Origin: Herbaspirillum sp. 3R11
GTDB lineage: Bacteria; Pseudomonadota; Gammaproteobacteria; Burkholderiales; Burkholderiaceae_D
Assembly: GCF_004563925.1 (NCBI RefSeq)
Contig: NZ_SPNJ01000004.1
Coordinates: 434,001 to 498,000, forward strand
Direction: 5' to 3'
Length of the DNA stretch: 64,000 nt
Below are positions 40,119 through 49,716 of this stretch, piece by piece. The position numbers and the translations under genes were made by a program. Position 1 is the stretch's first letter. Each line of letters starts with the position of its first letter. Below the pieces are notes generated by a model, which saw only the letters and a program-made list of their open reading frames with translations, was not told the DNA's origin and searched no databases.

Positions 40119-41849
40119 ATGACAATTTCAAAAAAGCTTCACCTTCTGATTTTTTCCGTGCTTCTGGGATTGGTTATTCTGACGGGGATCAGCGTATACC
40201 AGATCGACAGAGTCAATCGGGCCGCCAGTTATGCAACGGTCAAAACGGTTCCCAGCATCCTCACCATACAGGATGCCTCTGACGCCGCATATTCCATTCG
40301 GGTAGCGCTGTGGAAGTACATTGCCGATGCCGATCCTGCGGTAAGAAGCTCGACGGAAAAGGCGATGAGTGCGGCACACGTCAAAGTCATCGAGGCATTG
40401 AACAAGTACGAAAAAGAAAATATCGCAGACAAGAACGATGCCGAACTGCTGCGCGCTGCCCGTGAGACGTTTGCCGTTTATGAAAAGCAGCGAGAAATCG
40501 TCATGGCTGTGGCTGCAGCCGGGAAGATAGAAGAAGCGATGAATTCGATGCTGGCGTCACAAGGCGCCGTCGACAAGATGATGAACGCCTTCGCAGAACA
40601 AAAAAAGTACAACGAAAAACTCGGAAAGCAAGGCGCTGAGACGGCGACAGCAACCATGCAGAACGCCAATATTCTCGCGGTTCTCGTCAGCGTGATAGTC
40701 GCTTTGGTGGTGGCAATAACCGGCTTGATGCTGTCCCGGAAAATAGTGAGATCGCTTCTTGAAGCCGTCAACGTCGCAAAGGCAGTTGCCGACGGCAATT
40801 TGACGATGAATATCCGGGTGACCTCCAAAGACGAGATAGGTCAGCTGATGCAAGCCATTGATCAGATGAATAGCAGTCTTGTCGCCATCGTCAGCGATGT
40901 CCGTCTTAGCGTGAACACGATCACTGCAGCCTCCAGTGGGATTGCGTCCGGCAATATGAATCTTTCCGTTAGAACAGAACAGCAAGCAGGGTCACTGGAA
41001 GAAACAGCGTCCGCGATGGAAGAACTGACTTCCACTGTTAAGCAAAATGCCGACAATGCCCGTCAAGCCAATGAGTTGGCGGTTTCCGCTTCCGAGGTGG
41101 CCACCGAAGGGGGTAATGTCGTCAGCCAGGTAATCACCACCATGGACACGATCAATACTTCTTCACGCAAGATCGTGGACATCATCAGCGTCATCGACGG
41201 CATCGCCTTCCAGACCAACATCCTCGCACTCAATGCGGCGGTAGAAGCTGCCCGTGCCGGCGAGCAGGGCCGCGGCTTTGCAGTGGTCGCATCCGAAGTG
41301 CGCAACCTTGCGCAACGCAGCGCGACTGCAGCCAAGGAAATCAAGACGCTGATTGATGACTCGGTCTCGACCGTCGAGAACGGTAGCAATCTGGTTGCGC
41401 AGGCCGGCGCCACCATGGAGCAAGTAGTCACCAGCGTGCGCCGAGTTACCGATATTGTCGGTGAAATCAGTTCCGCCAGTGCCGAACAAAGCAGTGGTAT
41501 CGAGCAGGTGAACCAGGCTATTACCTCGATGGATCAAGCGACCCAACAAAATGGGGCGTTGGTCGAACAAGCTGCCGCCGCCGCGCAGTCGTTGCGGGAT
41601 CAGGCGCAACATCTCGAAAAGACGGTCAGCGTGTTCAAACTTGACCCTGAACGTGGATCCGCCAATGGCTTCGCTCACGCCGCCGCGCCCACGACCCCGA
41701 CTGCCGCGATCCGCAAGACAACCGTGGATATCACGCCCAAGCCTGCACCGATCCAGAAAAACACTGCACCCAAGCCTGCGCTTCCGAAATCTTCCGCTCA
41801 GAAGGACATCGCCGAAAAAGACGGCAGCGGATCCTGGGAGGAATTCTAA
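40119..41849 (+). CDS. Methyl-accepting chemotaxis protein
   Basis: Transmembrane chemoreceptor, 576 aa from ATG 40119 (AGGGGA five bases upstream). Helix 1 is at about 8-26, a four-helix-bundle ligand domain at 30-185, helix 2 near 190-208, then HAMP. The signalling hairpin tip reads IVDIISVIDGIAFQTNILALN, here given in parts (IVDIISVIDG and IAFQTNILALN). Methylation-type repeats such as TASAMEELTSTV flank it. The tail ends GSWEEF, fitting the aromatic x-W-x-x-F pentapeptide that tethers CheR/CheB, after a long Pro/Lys-rich linker. It follows the hybrid kinase by 63 bp; a shared role in surface sensing is possible. Confidence 0.95.
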   Translation: MTISKKLHLLIFSVLLGLVILTGISVYQIDRVNRAASYATVKTVPSILTIQDASDAAYSIRVALWKYIADADPAVRSSTEKAMSAAHVKVIEALNKYEKENIADKNDAELLRAARETFAVYEKQREIVMAVAAAGKIEEAMNSMLASQGAVDKMMNAFAEQKKYNEKLGKQGAETATATMQNANILAVLVSVIVALVVAITGLMLSRKIVRSLLEAVNVAKAVADGNLTMNIRVTSKDEIGQLMQAIDQMNSSLVAIVSDVRLSVNTITAASSGIASGNMNLSVRTEQQAGSLEETASAMEELTSTVKQNADNARQANELAVSASEVATEGGNVVSQVITTMDTINTSSRKIVDIISVIDGIAFQTNILALNAAVEAARAGEQGRGFAVVASEVRNLAQRSATAAKEIKTLIDDSVSTVENGSNLVAQAGATMEQVVTSVRRVTDIVGEISSASAEQSSGIEQVNQAITSMDQATQQNGALVEQAAAAAQSLRDQAQHLEKTVSVFKLDPERGSANGFAHAAAPTTPTAAIRKTTVDITPKPAPIQKNTAPKPALPKSSAQKDIAEKDGSGSWEEF

Positions 41850-41925
41850 GGCGCGCGATGTTGGCAAAGTGGAATGAACAACTTACGCGTGCACTCTGAT
41901 TGATCTTTTACGAGATATCCTGCCC

Positions 41926-42498
41926 ATGGATACCACCGCTCAAAAGTCCTGCTGTTACTGGCTCACAGGTTTGTCCGGGGCTGGAAAATCAACGATCGCA
42001 AACCTGATCGATGAAACTTTGCGCGCTCAGGGCTATCGATCCTTTGTGCTGGACGGCGATCAATTGCGGCTTGGGCTGAACAATAATTTGTCGTTCACCA
42101 AAGCTGACCGATCAGAAAACGTGCGTCGCATCAGCGAAGTCGCCAAGCTGATGGTAGAGGCCGGCCTGGTTGTTGTTGTAAGTGCAATTTCCCCATATGA
42201 AGATGATCGCCAGGCGGCCAGGCGGCGTTTTCGCAATGACGAATTCTTCGAGGTGTTCATCGATACGGATATCGAGGTCTGCATGGAGCGAGATCCGAAA
42301 GGATTGTATCGGCGGGCCAAGGCAAAGGAGATTACACACTTTACAGGCGTAGATGATCCCTACGAACGACCGACTCATCCTGAATTTCTGATCGGTACCG
42401 ACCTGCTTTCAGCCAGGGCGGCAACTGATCAAATCGTTAAGCATTACCTCGCGCTGAACACATCAACGGGAGTACAGCCGGGTCGCAACGTTCGTTAA
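41926..42498 (+). CDS. cysC: Adenylyl-sulfate kinase (APS kinase)
   Basis: Phosphorylates adenosine 5'-phosphosulfate to PAPS, the sulfate donor for sulfotransferases. 190 aa, a complete stand-alone CysC. The P-loop is GLSGAGKST (15-23), the APS-binding region DGDQLRLGLN (43-52), and the lid region is KADRSENVRRI. The phosphoserine-free active-site segment AISPYEDDR follows. No cysD/cysN or sulfate reduction gene is nearby. Many betaproteobacteria reduce APS directly, so a lone CysC makes sense mainly as a PAPS supplier. A PAPS-using sulfotransferase lies 3.8 kb downstream on the same strand with only an autotransporter gene between them. Confidence 0.95.
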   Translation: MDTTAQKSCCYWLTGLSGAGKSTIANLIDETLRAQGYRSFVLDGDQLRLGLNNNLSFTKADRSENVRRISEVAKLMVEAGLVVVVSAISPYEDDRQAARRRFRNDEFFEVFIDTDIEVCMERDPKGLYRRAKAKEITHFTGVDDPYERPTHPEFLIGTDLLSARAATDQIVKHYLALNTSTGVQPGRNVR

Positions 42499-42687
42499 CG
42501 GCAGGGCGTGAATCAGCGGGATGACATCGTTTTTGCAGCAAATCAATAAATGATGGTAATACTCCACGCAATTCATTGGTTTAGGGTATGTGTCTTCTGC
42601 GTAACATGCCTATATCGCGGATGACTGTTGGGATACAACGAATTCGCTGCGGAGACGTAATTAACTCCCTCGTAGAAGGGTATCGAT

Positions 42688-45600
42688 ATGAAATATCCCG
42701 GATCCATGAACCATGTATACCGCCTGGTCTGGAGTGAAGTTCAGGATGAATGGGTTGCGGTCGCCGAGGTTTCGCGCGGAGGCGGCAAAGGACGCAAGCG
42801 TGTTCTCACCATCCTGATTGCGGCGACGCTGGCAAATACAGCCGTGGCTGCTCCTCCGGCCGGAGTGACCGTCAACGGGGGCACCGAAGGTGTGGAATAC
42901 ACATTCGACGCGAGCTCGCCGCAGAACATGACGGTGTCAGCGCCTATCAACACGAGCGGCGTCACCGCCATTGTCACCGACGGCACAGCCACACTTGGCA
43001 CGCTGACCAATGATGGCGTCATCAACAGCACCGGCAATGTCTACGGCGTCAGCCAAGGTGGCGCGCTGGGGACACTGACCAACAACGGCACCCTCAGCGG
43101 CGGCAACACTTCGGGAGGGGGGGCGCTCAACAACACCGCCGGCATCGGCACGCTGACCAATAGCGGCGCCATCAGCGGCACTTACTATGGCATCAACAAC
43201 TCCGGCACGATCACGACACTGACCAACGACAGCGGCAAGACCATCAGTGCCACCGACGGTTCAAACGGGGTGGCAGTCAACAACAGCGGCACCATCAGCA
43301 CGCTGAACAACAGCGGCACCATCAGCGCAACTCAATCCGGTATTGTCAATGCTGGCACCATTACTACGCTGCTCAATAACGCCAGCGGTGCTATCAACGC
43401 GAGCAACAATGCCATTGTAAATACCTTCGGCGGCAGGATAGATGCCCTGACCAACGACGGCACCGTCGATGGCGGTAGTAACGCCATCTTCAACCACGGC
43501 TCCACCGGCGGACCGAGCAACGCCGTGATCGGTACGCTGACCAACAATGGCACCATCAATTCGGCCGGGACCGCCATCACCAACGACGGTATGATCACTA
43601 CCCTGGTCAACAACAGGACTATTTCGGGTGGATTTGTCGGCATTTCCAACGACCTGTCAGGGACGATAGGCTCGCTGATCAACAATGACACCATCAGCGG
43701 TTCGCCCAGCGGGCTGAGAGGCGCGGGCATCGTTACTGGCGGCAGCATTGGCAGCCTGCTCAATAACGGCGCCATCAGCGCCGATGCAATCGGCATTCTC
43801 GTCAATTCCGGCGGCGCGATAACCGGACTCACCAACAACGGCACCATCAGCGCCAGCGAAACAAACCTCAGCAATGCCAGCACCACATTTGTATTAACTC
43901 GTTTCGGTATCAGTAACGGCGGCACGATCAGCACGCTGACAAATTTGAATACCCGGGTCATCAGCGGCAGCGACACAGGGCTCAGCAACACCAGTACGAT
44001 CACCGCGTTAGGCCATATCGGCCTGAACAATACCAGTGCGATCGGTACCGTGACCAATAGCGGCATCATCAGCGGCAGCAATACCGGCTTCGTCAACAGT
44101 GGAACGGTCACCACGCTGAACAATACCGGCCTCGACAACTCGGGGACGATCACTGTGCTGACCAATGACGGCACCATCAGCGGCAGCGACTCCGGTCTCA
44201 ACAACACCGGAGCAATCGGTACGCTGACAACTGCTGGCATCAACAACACCGGGACGATCACCGCGCTGAACAATAACGGCACAATCAGCGGCAGCAATAC
44301 GGGTCTCACCAACACGGGAACAATTACCACGCTAACCCCTACTGCCGGTATCAACAACGCCGGCGCCATCAATGCGCTGACCAATGCCGGTACCATCAGC
44401 GGCGGCGATATCGGCATCAATAACACCGGCACGATAGGGCCGCTGACCAACAGCGGCACCATTACCGGTGCCGTCAATGCTATCTACAATGACACTGCCG
44501 GCGCGATCGGTCCGATTACGAACTCCGGTGTGGTTGCCGGCAATATCCAGAACCTCAGTACGCAGAATCTGACCTTCAATGGCGGCACCGGTACGACCTT
44601 CGGCACCCTGACGGGTTTTGGCGGCGGCAGCACGATCGGCACGATCACCAACGTCAACTCGAATATCATATTCGGCTCAGGCAACCTGCTGCTGAACGAC
44701 AACATCAACGTCGGCGTCAACGCGGTGAACAATACCGGCACCGCTGTGCTGCAGGTCAATCAGCCGGTGATCATCACCGGCAACTACAACCAGGGGGCCG
44801 GTGCAAGCCTGCAGATCGGCGTCGCCGCTGGCGCCACAACGTTGGGCGCGATCACCGACACGGGCTACGGCAGATTGATCGTGACCGGCGACACCACAAT
44901 TGCCGCAGGCTCATCAATACGACTGCAGTCAAACGGCTATGCCTTCGCCGCCGGACAGCGTTACGTGGTGGTGGATACCGCCGGCACCGCCAACTACAAT
45001 GCGGACACGCTGCGTTACTCGATCAATGGCAATTCAGGCACCGTGACCGGCTCGGTCGTCGCCAACGGCGCCAATAGCGATCTGGTGCTCAACGTACAGG
45101 GCGTCGCGCCAACGCCAGAATTTGCGACTGCACCGAATGCCATTGCGTCTCTCCGCGGTTTGTTGCGCTACACCGGTATCAGCAATGCCGGGCTGCTGAA
45201 TCTATACAACGCCACACTGGGTTCGCTAAGCCAAGGTTCGGTGGCGAGCGCCAATCGCATCGGCAAACAATTGGCGCCTGCCCAGGCCAACTGGGCGCCA
45301 GACGCGCCTTTCTTTCATGCTCTGGACATGGTGGGCGAACACGTTGACGGACTTCGGCGCGCGGAGGACGGCGGCGACGACGGTGTCGCAACCGGCGAAA
45401 GTGCAGTTCAGCGGACCATATGGGGCCAGGCCTATGGCGGCCATGCGCGCCAGAGTGAGCGCGATCAGGTGGATGGCTATGGTGCCAATTACAGCGGTCT
45501 GCTATTTGGGGTGGATCAGGCGATCAACGACGGTTGGCGCGCCGGCGGCGCGTTCAGCTACAGCAATACCGCGATCAACAATACGGGGGACACCTCCGGC

Positions 45601-46251
45601 AGCGACACGCGCGTCGACGGCTACGGTTTGATTGCTTACGCGAGTTATGACGGTAATCCTTGGTACGTGAAATACTCCGGCGCAGCGGTGCAGCAGCGCT
45701 ACAAGACTCGCCGGGCGATCAGCCTCCCGGGATTTTCAGACTCGGCTTCGGGTAGTTTCAACGGCCGGCTGTATGTGGCGCGTGCCGAGGCCGGCTATCC
45801 GCTGGCACTGGGCAATGCAACACTCACGCCGCTTGCCGGCCTCATGTATAGCTACCGGACGCAGGCCGGCTACACGGAGAACAGCAGCAACGGCGCGGCC
45901 CTGGCGGTGAGCTCCGCGCATGCCGGCTCTCTGAAAAGCGCACTGGGCGCAAAACTGGAGCAGGACTTCACTACCAGCTACGGCAAACTTGTATTGAGTG
46001 GCCGTGCGCAGTGGATCCATGAATATCGCGACACCCGGCAGACGGTGGGCGCCAGCTTTGTCGGCGACGCCACCGGACAGACAGCGTTCACGACGGTGAG
46101 TGCATCGTCGGTGTCGAACCTCGCAGATATTTCACTTGGCGCCACGCTGCAGCGTTCCGACAATCTGAGCCTGGCGCTGCGCTACGATCTGCAGGCCGGC
46201 CGCGGCTTTTTGTCGCAGACAGCGTGGCTGCGCCTGCGCAAGCTGTTCTGA
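42688..46251 (+). CDS. ESPR-type autotransporter with Asn/Thr-rich beta-helix passenger
   Basis: Type Va surface protein, 1187 aa. The extended signal peptide region begins MNHVYRLVWSEVQDEWVAV (from residue 7; an ATG at 42706 is an alternative start), then GKGRKR and a hydrophobic core ending near AVAAPP. The passenger (about 60-640) consists of degenerate repeats of about 20 residues of the form IGTLTNNGTISGS-TGLNNTG, rich in Asn, Thr, Ser and Gly and poor in Tyr. A PATR-like segment follows to about 900. The C-terminal barrel (about 908-1187, from QRTIWGQAYGG) ends in LRKLF with the terminal Phe. It is flanked by cysC and a sulfotransferase gene, suggesting post-translational modification. 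Confidence 0.94.
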   Translation: MKYPGSMNHVYRLVWSEVQDEWVAVAEVSRGGGKGRKRVLTILIAATLANTAVAAPPAGVTVNGGTEGVEYTFDASSPQNMTVSAPINTSGVTAIVTDGTATLGTLTNDGVINSTGNVYGVSQGGALGTLTNNGTLSGGNTSGGGALNNTAGIGTLTNSGAISGTYYGINNSGTITTLTNDSGKTISATDGSNGVAVNNSGTISTLNNSGTISATQSGIVNAGTITTLLNNASGAINASNNAIVNTFGGRIDALTNDGTVDGGSNAIFNHGSTGGPSNAVIGTLTNNGTINSAGTAITNDGMITTLVNNRTISGGFVGISNDLSGTIGSLINNDTISGSPSGLRGAGIVTGGSIGSLLNNGAISADAIGILVNSGGAITGLTNNGTISASETNLSNASTTFVLTRFGISNGGTISTLTNLNTRVISGSDTGLSNTSTITALGHIGLNNTSAIGTVTNSGIISGSNTGFVNSGTVTTLNNTGLDNSGTITVLTNDGTISGSDSGLNNTGAIGTLTTAGINNTGTITALNNNGTISGSNTGLTNTGTITTLTPTAGINNAGAINALTNAGTISGGDIGINNTGTIGPLTNSGTITGAVNAIYNDTAGAIGPITNSGVVAGNIQNLSTQNLTFNGGTGTTFGTLTGFGGGSTIGTITNVNSNIIFGSGNLLLNDNINVGVNAVNNTGTAVLQVNQPVIITGNYNQGAGASLQIGVAAGATTLGAITDTGYGRLIVTGDTTIAAGSSIRLQSNGYAFAAGQRYVVVDTAGTANYNADTLRYSINGNSGTVTGSVVANGANSDLVLNVQGVAPTPEFATAPNAIASLRGLLRYTGISNAGLLNLYNATLGSLSQGSVASANRIGKQLAPAQANWAPDAPFFHALDMVGEHVDGLRRAEDGGDDGVATGESAVQRTIWGQAYGGHARQSERDQVDGYGANYSGLLFGVDQAINDGWRAGGAFSYSNTAINNTGDTSGSDTRVDGYGLIAYASYDGNPWYVKYSGAAVQQRYKTRRAISLPGFSDSASGSFNGRLYVARAEAGYPLALGNATLTPLAGLMYSYRTQAGYTENSSNGAALAVSSAHAGSLKSALGAKLEQDFTTSYGKLVLSGRAQWIHEYRDTRQTVGASFVGDATGQTAFTTVSASSVSNLADISLGATLQRSDNLSLALRYDLQAGRGFLSQTAWLRLRKLF

Positions 46252-46268
46252 GCTGTTCTAAGCTGTTT

Positions 46269-48365
46269 ATGCCTCTTATGTCCACCTTACCCGATCAGAC
46301 AATCCTGACTATTGCAGAAGCAGTCAGCCATGCCCATGCCCACTGGAACGCCGGTCGTGCGGATCAGGCTGGCCAGCTCTGCCGCCAGGTGCTGGTCGTC
46401 TGGCCGGGTCATGCCGATGCGCTGCATCTGCTGGGCTTGATGGCGCTCGCGCAGGGGCAGCTCGATACGGCAATTACGCATCTGCAGCAGGCGTGCATGG
46501 ATTCCAGGGCACCTGCGATCTATTTCAGCAATCTCGCAGAAATGTACCGCCGCAAAGGACTGCTGGCCGATGGCGAGGCAGCGGCCCGTCAGGCCGTGAC
46601 GATGGACCCGGAGCAGACGTCCGGTTGGAACAACCTGGGTATCCTTCTGCAGGAGGCGGGCAAGTTTGAAGAGAGTCTCGACTGCCTTGAGCGAGCGATC
46701 GCGCTCCGGCCCGACTGGGCGCAGGCGCATAACAATCTGGCCAACACTTACCGCCGTCTGGGCCGGATGGATCGCGCTGCGCAGCACTATCGGCAGGCGC
46801 TTGCGCTGCTTCCTTCCTATGCAGAGGCGCATAGCAACCTGGCCTTCCTGTTGTCCGCGCAGGGCGTTCACGATGAAGCCGTTGCGCATGCTCAGCAAGC
46901 CATTGCCATCGAACCCCATTTCATCGATGCCTATCTGAACCTGGCTGACGCGGAAATTTCTCGCTGTCGTCATGACGCGGCATTGCGCGCACTCGACCTG
47001 CTTTCCGCCTTTGCGCCTCAACATCCTGCCTCGCTGATTGCACGCGCTAAGGCGCTCAACCGGAGCGAGCGCCTTGACGAGGCGCTCGGTTTTGCGCGCC
47101 AGGCGGTGGCCTTGGCGCCTGGTAACGCCGAAGCGCACCACACGCTCGCCATGGTGCTTCAATCTTTGGGACAGACTGAAGAGGCGCTCACGCAATTCGA
47201 CCAGGCGGCGCAACTGCCGGGTACGGTCGCCGAGGCGGCGCTGGTCGGACGCGCCGTTCTGCTCACTGAAGCCGGCCGCAACGACGAAGCAGGCGCAGCC
47301 TTTGAACAGGCGCTCAAAGCCTTCCCGAGGTCGGTAAAGGTGCTGGCCGGAAGGGCCGACGCCAGGACATTCAGAGCCGGCGACCCTGATATCGGTACCC
47401 TGGAAGATTGTGTCGCCGAAGGCGAGCGCAGCTCTTTGTCCGATCGGATCTCGGCCCATTTCGCACTCGGAAAGGCCTATCTTGACACCGGGGATGCGGC
47501 ACGGGCGTTCCATCATCTCGACCAGGGCAACCGACTCAAGCGCGCGACGTTTTCCTATGATGCCGATGCGATCAGTCGCTGGGTGTCGGACATTGAAAAA
47601 ATCTTCACGCCCGAACTGTTCGAGAGAGCAAGCGACAGTCATGCAGGGTCGGCATTGCCAGTTTTCATCGTCGGCATGCCACGCTCAGGGACCACGCTCA
47701 TCGAGCAGATCCTGTCGTCGCACTCGCAGGTGACTGGCGCCGGCGAGTTGTCGGCGCTACGCTTGGTCACAGAGAGCGCCGGGGCGTTCCCGGCCAGCGT
47801 TGTCAACATGACAGAAGCGGACTTTGCCGGGCTGGGACAGGCATACCTGCAACGTACCGAAGTGCTGGCGCAAGGGCGTGCGCGTCTGGTGGACAAGATG
47901 CCGGGGAATTTCATGTATGCAGGATTGATTCCGCTGATACTGCCGGGCGCACGTATCATTCACGCCCGGCGCAATCCGGTCGACACCTGCCTGTCGTGCT
48001 ACACCAAGCTGTTCGCCGGCGAGCAGCCATTCGCCTATGACCAGTCCGAGCTGGGGCGATTCCATAGCGACTATGAGCGCCTGATGACGCACTGGCGCGC
48101 GGTGCTGCCTCCCGAGCGTTTCATCGAAGTCGACTATGAGGCCGTAGTTGACGACCTGGACGGCGAGGCGCGCCGTCTGATCGCCTTCCTTGGTTTGCCC
48201 TGGGAAGATGCCTGCCTGAGTTTCCATGACAATCGCCGGGTCGTGCGCACGGCCAGCGTCAATCAGGTGCGCCAACGGATCTACAAAACTTCGAAGGGGC
48301 GCTGGCATGCTTACGCAGCCCATCTTGAACCGCTGCTCAAGGCGTTGGAGATCGATACGCCATGA
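46269..48365 (+). CDS. TPR-repeat sulfotransferase
   Basis: Soluble 698 aa protein. The N-terminal half (about 20-430) is built of tetratricopeptide repeats, e.g. GWNNLGILLQEAGKFEESLD and AHNNLANTYRRLGRMDRA. The C-terminal part (about 460-698) is a PAPS-dependent sulfotransferase of the Sulfotransfer_3 type. The 5'-phosphosulfate loop is VGMPRSGTTLIEQIL near 466, and the 3'-phosphate site is HARRNPVDTCLSCYTKLF near 563. The TPR arm is likely to hold a protein or peptide substrate, as in TPR-containing glycosyltransferases. No signal peptide, so it acts in the cytoplasm. It starts 18 bp after the autotransporter stop. ATG 46269 or 46278 may be used; neither has a clear ribosome site. Confidence 0.92.
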   Translation: MPLMSTLPDQTILTIAEAVSHAHAHWNAGRADQAGQLCRQVLVVWPGHADALHLLGLMALAQGQLDTAITHLQQACMDSRAPAIYFSNLAEMYRRKGLLADGEAAARQAVTMDPEQTSGWNNLGILLQEAGKFEESLDCLERAIALRPDWAQAHNNLANTYRRLGRMDRAAQHYRQALALLPSYAEAHSNLAFLLSAQGVHDEAVAHAQQAIAIEPHFIDAYLNLADAEISRCRHDAALRALDLLSAFAPQHPASLIARAKALNRSERLDEALGFARQAVALAPGNAEAHHTLAMVLQSLGQTEEALTQFDQAAQLPGTVAEAALVGRAVLLTEAGRNDEAGAAFEQALKAFPRSVKVLAGRADARTFRAGDPDIGTLEDCVAEGERSSLSDRISAHFALGKAYLDTGDAARAFHHLDQGNRLKRATFSYDADAISRWVSDIEKIFTPELFERASDSHAGSALPVFIVGMPRSGTTLIEQILSSHSQVTGAGELSALRLVTESAGAFPASVVNMTEADFAGLGQAYLQRTEVLAQGRARLVDKMPGNFMYAGLIPLILPGARIIHARRNPVDTCLSCYTKLFAGEQPFAYDQSELGRFHSDYERLMTHWRAVLPPERFIEVDYEAVVDDLDGEARRLIAFLGLPWEDACLSFHDNRRVVRTASVNQVRQRIYKTSKGRWHAYAAHLEPLLKALEIDTP

Positions 48366-48394
48366 ATAAGTTGAGCAATCATTTGGGGGAATAC

Positions 48395-49546
48395 ATGCGC
48401 AAAGAAAAAGCCAGATCCATTTTATTTCACGCGACGATCATTTTTCTCTCGATCACCCTCGGCATGACAACGATCGCATCGGCAACAGAGCCTGAGCAAA
48501 CTGCGCTGGTTGGCGTGATTGGTCCTGTCAGCCAGCCACGCTGGAAATCCACGCTCGATGGCGTGCAGTTTGCCGTCGAGCGGATCAATCAGCAGGGGCT
48601 GCGCATCGACGGCAAGAACACCATCCTCAAACTGCTCATCATTGACGACAAGAACGACAAGAACCTCGCCGTTCTTGGCGCCCATGCCGCCGTGAAAGCA
48701 GGCGTCGTTGGCGTGATCGGACACCTGACCACCGATACAAGCATCGCGGCTTATCCGGTCTACAATGCCGCCGGAATTCCTCAGTTGTCACCGACGGCGG
48801 CAGGACGGGAATTCACCCAGAAAGCTTACGGCAACGTGTTTCAGATGCTCGGACACAGCGGCCACACCGGTCAGTATCTGGCTCTGGAAGCGACCAAGAC
48901 CCTGCATGCGCAGCGCATCATGCTGGTCGATAACAATACTGTTCTCGGACGAGAGCTTACGGCCAGCTTCGGAGCTGCCGTGACCAGCGGAGGTGGAGTG
49001 ATCGTCGACAGTGATCGGATCAGCGCCAAGACCTCTGATTTCAACGCAACCATCGCCAAGATCCAGCAGGCCAAGCCCGACCTGATTTTTTTTGCGGGAG
49101 TCAACCCGCAAAGTACCGCCTTTGCCGTCCGTTTGCAGCAAGTCGGTGTGCGTGCAAATCTGTTGTTGGCAGGCGGCGCGACCAATCCGGAATTTCCCGA
49201 CAATACCGGCGACTACCCTGAAGGAACGTTGATGTTGGCAGGAGGGAGGCCCGTCGATAAAGCTCCTGATTTCAAGCGTCTGGAGAAAAGCTACAAAGAG
49301 AAATTCAGCTCCCCGTTGATTCCTTTCACTTGGTTCTCCTACGATTCGGTGAGCGCCTTGATCGAAGCCATGAAGCTTGCAAACTCAATTGAGCCAAGCC
49401 AGCTTTCAGTCGCCTTGCACAAGATTCAATTCAAGGGCATGTCAGGGACCGTTGCCTTCACTTCTGACGGCAGCGCGCAGTATCAGGCATACACGCTATA
49501 TCTTGCCCAGCAACGCCGTTGGAAAGTTATCAATACTTTGCCATGA
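48395..49546 (+). CDS. Branched-chain-amino-acid-type periplasmic binding protein (LivJ-like), orphan
   Basis: Type I periplasmic binding fold, 383 aa. ATG 48395 is chosen because GGGGGA sits four bases upstream and the resulting N-terminus, MRKEKARSILFHATIIFLS, is a proper signal peptide. ATG 48362 would overlap the sulfotransferase stop by four bases. The mature part has ALVGVIGPVSQPRWKSTLDG, GVIGHLTTDTSIAAYPVY and GIPQLSPTAA, all LivJ-like. No Liv permease or ATPase genes are adjacent. It closes the cysC/autotransporter/sulfotransferase run, so it may be a sensor or scavenger linked to it. The ligand is unknown. Confidence 0.9.
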   Translation: MRKEKARSILFHATIIFLSITLGMTTIASATEPEQTALVGVIGPVSQPRWKSTLDGVQFAVERINQQGLRIDGKNTILKLLIIDDKNDKNLAVLGAHAAVKAGVVGVIGHLTTDTSIAAYPVYNAAGIPQLSPTAAGREFTQKAYGNVFQMLGHSGHTGQYLALEATKTLHAQRIMLVDNNTVLGRELTASFGAAVTSGGGVIVDSDRISAKTSDFNATIAKIQQAKPDLIFFAGVNPQSTAFAVRLQQVGVRANLLLAGGATNPEFPDNTGDYPEGTLMLAGGRPVDKAPDFKRLEKSYKEKFSSPLIPFTWFSYDSVSALIEAMKLANSIEPSQLSVALHKIQFKGMSGTVAFTSDGSAQYQAYTLYLAQQRRWKVINTLP

Positions 49547-49651
49547 ATTAATTTGATCGTCCTCTGTGCGGTCGCTGATTGTCACGTCAACGCATACGTC
49601 ATGGATTCGATAGAAATCCAGATGAATTTTACGGACGTCGTGGATGGGGAT

Positions 49652-49675
49652 GTCCGCAATCGGCCAAAAGCGGAC
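49652..49675. repeat. Dispersed 24-bp palindromic repeat, copy 5
   Basis: GTCCGC, AATCGGCCAAAA, GCGGAC: both 6-bp arms intact around the CGGCCA core. It lies about 105 bases after the stop of the binding-protein gene. Confidence 0.88.
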
Positions 49676-49690
49676 GTTCCCGCCCAAAGA

Positions 49691-49716
49691 AAAAGCCTGC
49701 TAAAGCGGTTTTTTTC
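49691..49716 (+). terminator. Candidate weak intrinsic terminator
   Basis: AAAAAGCCTGCTAAAGC followed by GGTTTTTTT forms a short stem with a one-base bulge and a T-run. The position, after the sulfotransferase/binding-protein run, fits a plus-strand terminator. Confidence 0.4.

Noticed and set aside
46251-46269. Duplicate words AGCTGTTCT around the autotransporter stop
   Set aside because: A short local duplication (GCTGTTCTGAGCTGTTCTAA) without evident function.
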